From Thermodesulfobacteriota bacterium (GTDB lineage Bacteria > Desulfobacterota > Desulfocorpusculales > Desulfocorpusculum), in contig JAPWUY010000043.1 of the NCBI GenBank assembly GCA_028275295.1, positions 1 through 8,997 of the forward strand: 8,997 nucleotides of DNA, written 5' to 3'. A model generated the notes under the pieces. The model was not told where the DNA came from. It saw only the letters and a list, made by a program, of their open reading frames with translations, and did no database searches. Of this stretch, positions 7,332 through 8,997 are shown piece by piece; within the stretch, counting starts at the first letter, position 1, and each line of letters begins with the position of its first letter. The position numbers and the translations under genes were made by a program.

Positions 7332-7702
7332 TCCTCGGGCTGGGACTGGACATGGTGGAGGTCTCGAGGATCCAGAGGGCGATGGATCGATTCGGAAGGA
7401 GGTTTCTCGAAAGGCTCTTCAGCCCGGCGGAGATAGATTACTGTTCCAAGAGAGTCCTCAGGGCCGAGTGCCTGGCAGGGACCTTTGCGGCCAAGGAGGC
7501 CTTTCTCAAGGCCTTGGGTACAGGGCTGAGGGGAGGGATAAGCTTTCTCGAAGTGGAGGTTGTGAGGGAAATGGGAGCTCCTCCCACGATCAGGGTGTCG
7601 GGAAGGGCAAAGGAGGCCATGGAGAGAAAAGGTGGGAGGGAAGCGGTCCTCTCCATCTCCCACGACGGAGGGTTTGCCCTTGCAGCAGTGGTCATCCAAT
7701 AG
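7328..7702 (+). CDS. acpS: Holo-[acyl-carrier-protein] synthase
   Basis: This 124-residue protein is a group I phosphopantetheinyl transferase. It moves 4'-phosphopantetheine from CoA to the serine of acyl carrier protein and so activates fatty acid synthesis in the cytoplasm. The metal-binding residues are present: Asp8 in [12 protein letters not shown] and Glu57 in [14 protein letters not shown], the second being the family signature. The C-terminal SISHD (109-113) is also conserved. Length is normal for a trimer-forming AcpS. The ATG overlaps the pdxJ stop (ATGA), implying coupled translation. A 220-base gap follows before the next gene, the longest break in the + strand cluster. Confidence 0.96.
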   Translation: MILGLGLDMVEVSRIQRAMDRFGRRFLERLFSPAEIDYCSKRVLRAECLAGTFAAKEAFLKALGTGLRGGISFLEVEVVREMGAPPTIRVSGRAKEAMERKGGREAVLSISHDGGFALAAVVIQ

Positions 7703-7922
7703 GGAAAATGGTGATCCTCGACGCTCAATTCTCCAGGGCAAGGGAGACCTTGGGTCGGGAATCTTGTGGGATCACTCGCAAGGGCCGAGGCGAGCCCATG
7801 GAGGCTAAAGGGGGCAAGACGATCTCTGGGTCAAGGGGCGTGGAAGGCCCTCGGCTTTGTGGGCCGAGCCTTGATGGGCTCGGGATGAACAATCGGGAAT
7901 CGCCAGGTGGGACGAGGTGGAG
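7703..7922 (+). other. Structured noncoding gap between acpS and nnr with competing stems
   Basis: This 220-base gap has no convincing gene. It contains stems that exclude one another. A long-range helix of 10 pairs, two of them G-T wobbles, joins 7781-7790 and 7849-7858. CTCGGC (7850-7855) can instead pair with GCCGAG (7863-7868) around the loop TTTGTGG. CCGAGCC (7864-7870) pairs with GGCTCGG (7877-7883) around TTGATG. The first and third are compatible; the second excludes both, as in attenuators. A smaller stem is 7775-7779 with 7790-7794, which would compete with the long helix at base 7790. No T-run follows 7883 and I match no known riboswitch class. An open frame of 75 codons from ATG 7708 exists but looks like chance. 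A GC-rich decayed spacer is the plain alternative. Confidence 0.35.
7864..7883 (+). repeat. Perfect 7-base-pair hairpin upstream of nnr
   Basis: CCGAGCC and GGCTCGG form a perfect stem around the six-base loop TTGATG, ending 39 bases before the nnr start codon. It resembles the stem of an intrinsic terminator but is followed by GGATGAAC, not a T-run. Confidence 0.5.
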
Positions 7923-8997
7923 ATGTTCGTTGTGAAGGCAAAGGAGATGAGGGACCTGGATCTCTTCTCCATCGAGAGAATGGGAATTCCAGGTCCAGTG
8001 CTCATGGAGAATGCTGCGAGGGGGGCCTTCTGCGTTCTCCAGAGGTGTTTCCCCGACTGGAGGAAAAGGACAATTGCCCTCTTTTGTGGCAGGGGCAATA
8101 ACGGTGGAGACGGCCTCGTCTTGGCCCGATATATCCTGGAGAGAGGGGGCTCAGCTCAGGTGTTCCTCACTGCAAGGCTGGAAGATGTGACAGGGGATGC
8201 CAGATTCGCCCTGGAGAGCTTCTTGAGAACAGGTGGGGAACTCAGCATTGTGGGGTCAGAAGGTGGTCCTTCTCCGGAAGGGCTGCGCCTGTCAGATTAT
8301 GGTCTCATAGTTGATGCCCTTCTCGGGACAGGTCTCCAGAGGGAGGTCAGAGAGCCCCTCGCCACCATCATTCGGGCCATGAATTCCTCCCAGGTCCCCG
8401 TTCTCTCGGTGGACATCCCATCAGGGCTGTGTTCAGACACTGGAAGGCCATTGGGAATCGCGGTCGAGGCGACTGTCACGGTGACCTTCGCCTTTCCCAA
8501 GTTGGGGCATTTCCTCTACCCTGGAAGGAAGCTCTCGGGGGAGCTCTATGTAGTGGACATAGGGATCCCCCGCAAGGCTACAGAAGAGCTCAAACCTCAA
8601 TGCCTCCTAGTCACCCCCCAGATGCTCAAGGGAGCACTGAGGCCAAGGGAGCCCGACTCCCACAAAAGAAATTTCGGCCACGTCCTCGTGATTGCTGGCT
8701 CTGCTGGAAAAACTGGAGCGGGTGTGATGGCATCGGAAGCTGCGCTGAGGGTGGGTGCTGGGCTCGTGACCATGGCAGTGCCCAAAAGTCTGAACTTGGC
8801 GATGGAGGCTCGACTCACCGAGGTCATGACCCTTCCCCTCCCAGAGGGAGAGGAGCAGAGCTTGTCCCTTGAAGCCCTTGACAGGATCCTAGAAGAGTTG
8901 GGAGGGAAGAACTGTGTGGCCCTTGGGCCAGGCATCTCCACCCTCGGTGAGACCCCGGCTCTTGCCAGGGAAATCGCGAGGAGGGTCCCTCTCCCCA
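7923..8997 (+). CDS. nnr: Bifunctional NAD(P)H-hydrate epimerase / ADP-dependent NAD(P)H-hydrate dehydratase, cut by right window edge
   Basis: From ATG 7923 the frame stays open for 358 codons and leaves the window. It is the NnrE-NnrD fusion (YjeF type) that repairs NADH and NADPH damaged by hydration: the first domain epimerises R and S hydrates and the second dehydrates the S form using ADP. The epimerase domain spans about 1-220, with GRGNNGGDG (56-64), DALLGTGL (131-138) and SVDIPSG (162-168) including the conserved Asp164. The dehydratase domain begins near 228, with HKRNFGHVLVIAGSAGKTGA (247-266), ALRVGAGLVT and LGPGIS (334-339). The usual total is about 500-520 residues, so roughly 70 percent is present; the nucleotide-binding GD motif lies beyond the edge. 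GAGGTG (7914-7919) is three bases before the ATG. In related genomes tsaE often follows. Confidence 0.94.
   Translation, partial: MFVVKAKEMRDLDLFSIERMGIPGPVLMENAARGAFCVLQRCFPDWRKRTIALFCGRGNNGGDGLVLARYILERGGSAQVFLTARLEDVTGDARFALESFLRTGGELSIVGSEGGPSPEGLRLSDYGLIVDALLGTGLQREVREPLATIIRAMNSSQVPVLSVDIPSGLCSDTGRPLGIAVEATVTVTFAFPKLGHFLYPGRKLSGELYVVDIGIPRKATEELKPQCLLVTPQMLKGALRPREPDSHKRNFGHVLVIAGSAGKTGAGVMASEAALRVGAGLVTMAVPKSLNLAMEARLTEVMTLPLPEGEEQSLSLEALDRILEELGGKNCVALGPGISTLGETPALAREIARRVPLP

Noticed and set aside
7864..7890. Intrinsic terminator after acpS.
   Set aside because: The stem is perfect but no T-run follows within the next ten bases, so I list it only as a hairpin.
7708..7935. A 75-codon frame from ATG 7708, crossing the acpS-nnr gap and overlapping the nnr start.
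   Set aside because: The AGGGA before it is only two bases from the ATG, the product is low-complexity in Gly, Arg and Ser with no recognised motif, and it overlaps the nnr start out of frame. A real small protein is not excluded but not supported.

Overview
The window is a stretch of ordinary chromosomal DNA from a GC-rich bacterium, most probably of the Desulfobacterota (Deltaproteobacteria) or a close relative. The basis is gene order: ftsH, folP, cdaA, cdaR (ybbR), glmM, pdxJ, acpS and nnr, all on the + strand, is from memory the Geobacter-type arrangement. Protein sequences alone do not fix a genus. Arginine is written almost only with AGG/AGA and isoleucine often with ATA, a bias often seen in thermophiles; that link is inference.

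Layout. Positions 1-343 hold the first 114 codons of a minus-strand gene, a PLP-dependent aromatic-L-amino-acid decarboxylase, cut by the left edge. Positions 344-614 are a divergent spacer with candidate promoters on both strands and a GC-rich hairpin cluster. From 615 the + strand carries eight genes: ftsH (membrane AAA+ protease), folP (dihydropteroate synthase), cdaA (membrane diadenylate cyclase), cdaR (YbbR-domain regulator), glmM (phosphoglucosamine mutase), pdxJ (pyridoxine 5'-phosphate synthase), acpS (holo-ACP synthase) and a bifunctional NAD(P)H-hydrate repair gene cut by the right edge at 8997.

The genes from cdaA to acpS are tightly packed: 4-base ATGA overlaps join cdaA to cdaR and pdxJ to acpS, and gaps of 14 and 21 bases separate cdaR/glmM and glmM/pdxJ. 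This looks like one transcription unit. Three gaps break the packing: ftsH-folP (60 bases), folP-cdaA (101 bases, a strong hairpin) and acpS-nnr (220 bases, mutually exclusive pairings). The cdaA-cdaR-glmM trio is the conserved c-di-AMP module that ties second-messenger synthesis to peptidoglycan precursor supply. Around it sit housekeeping functions: folate, PLP, the phosphopantetheine switch on acyl carrier protein, nicotinamide cofactor repair and membrane protein quality control.

I see no RNA gene of known class, insertion sequence, CRISPR array or phage gene, and no convincing new system. The points most worth a second look are the structured acpS-nnr gap, the hairpins in the spacers, the divergent decarboxylase next to ftsH, and the extreme arginine codon choice.
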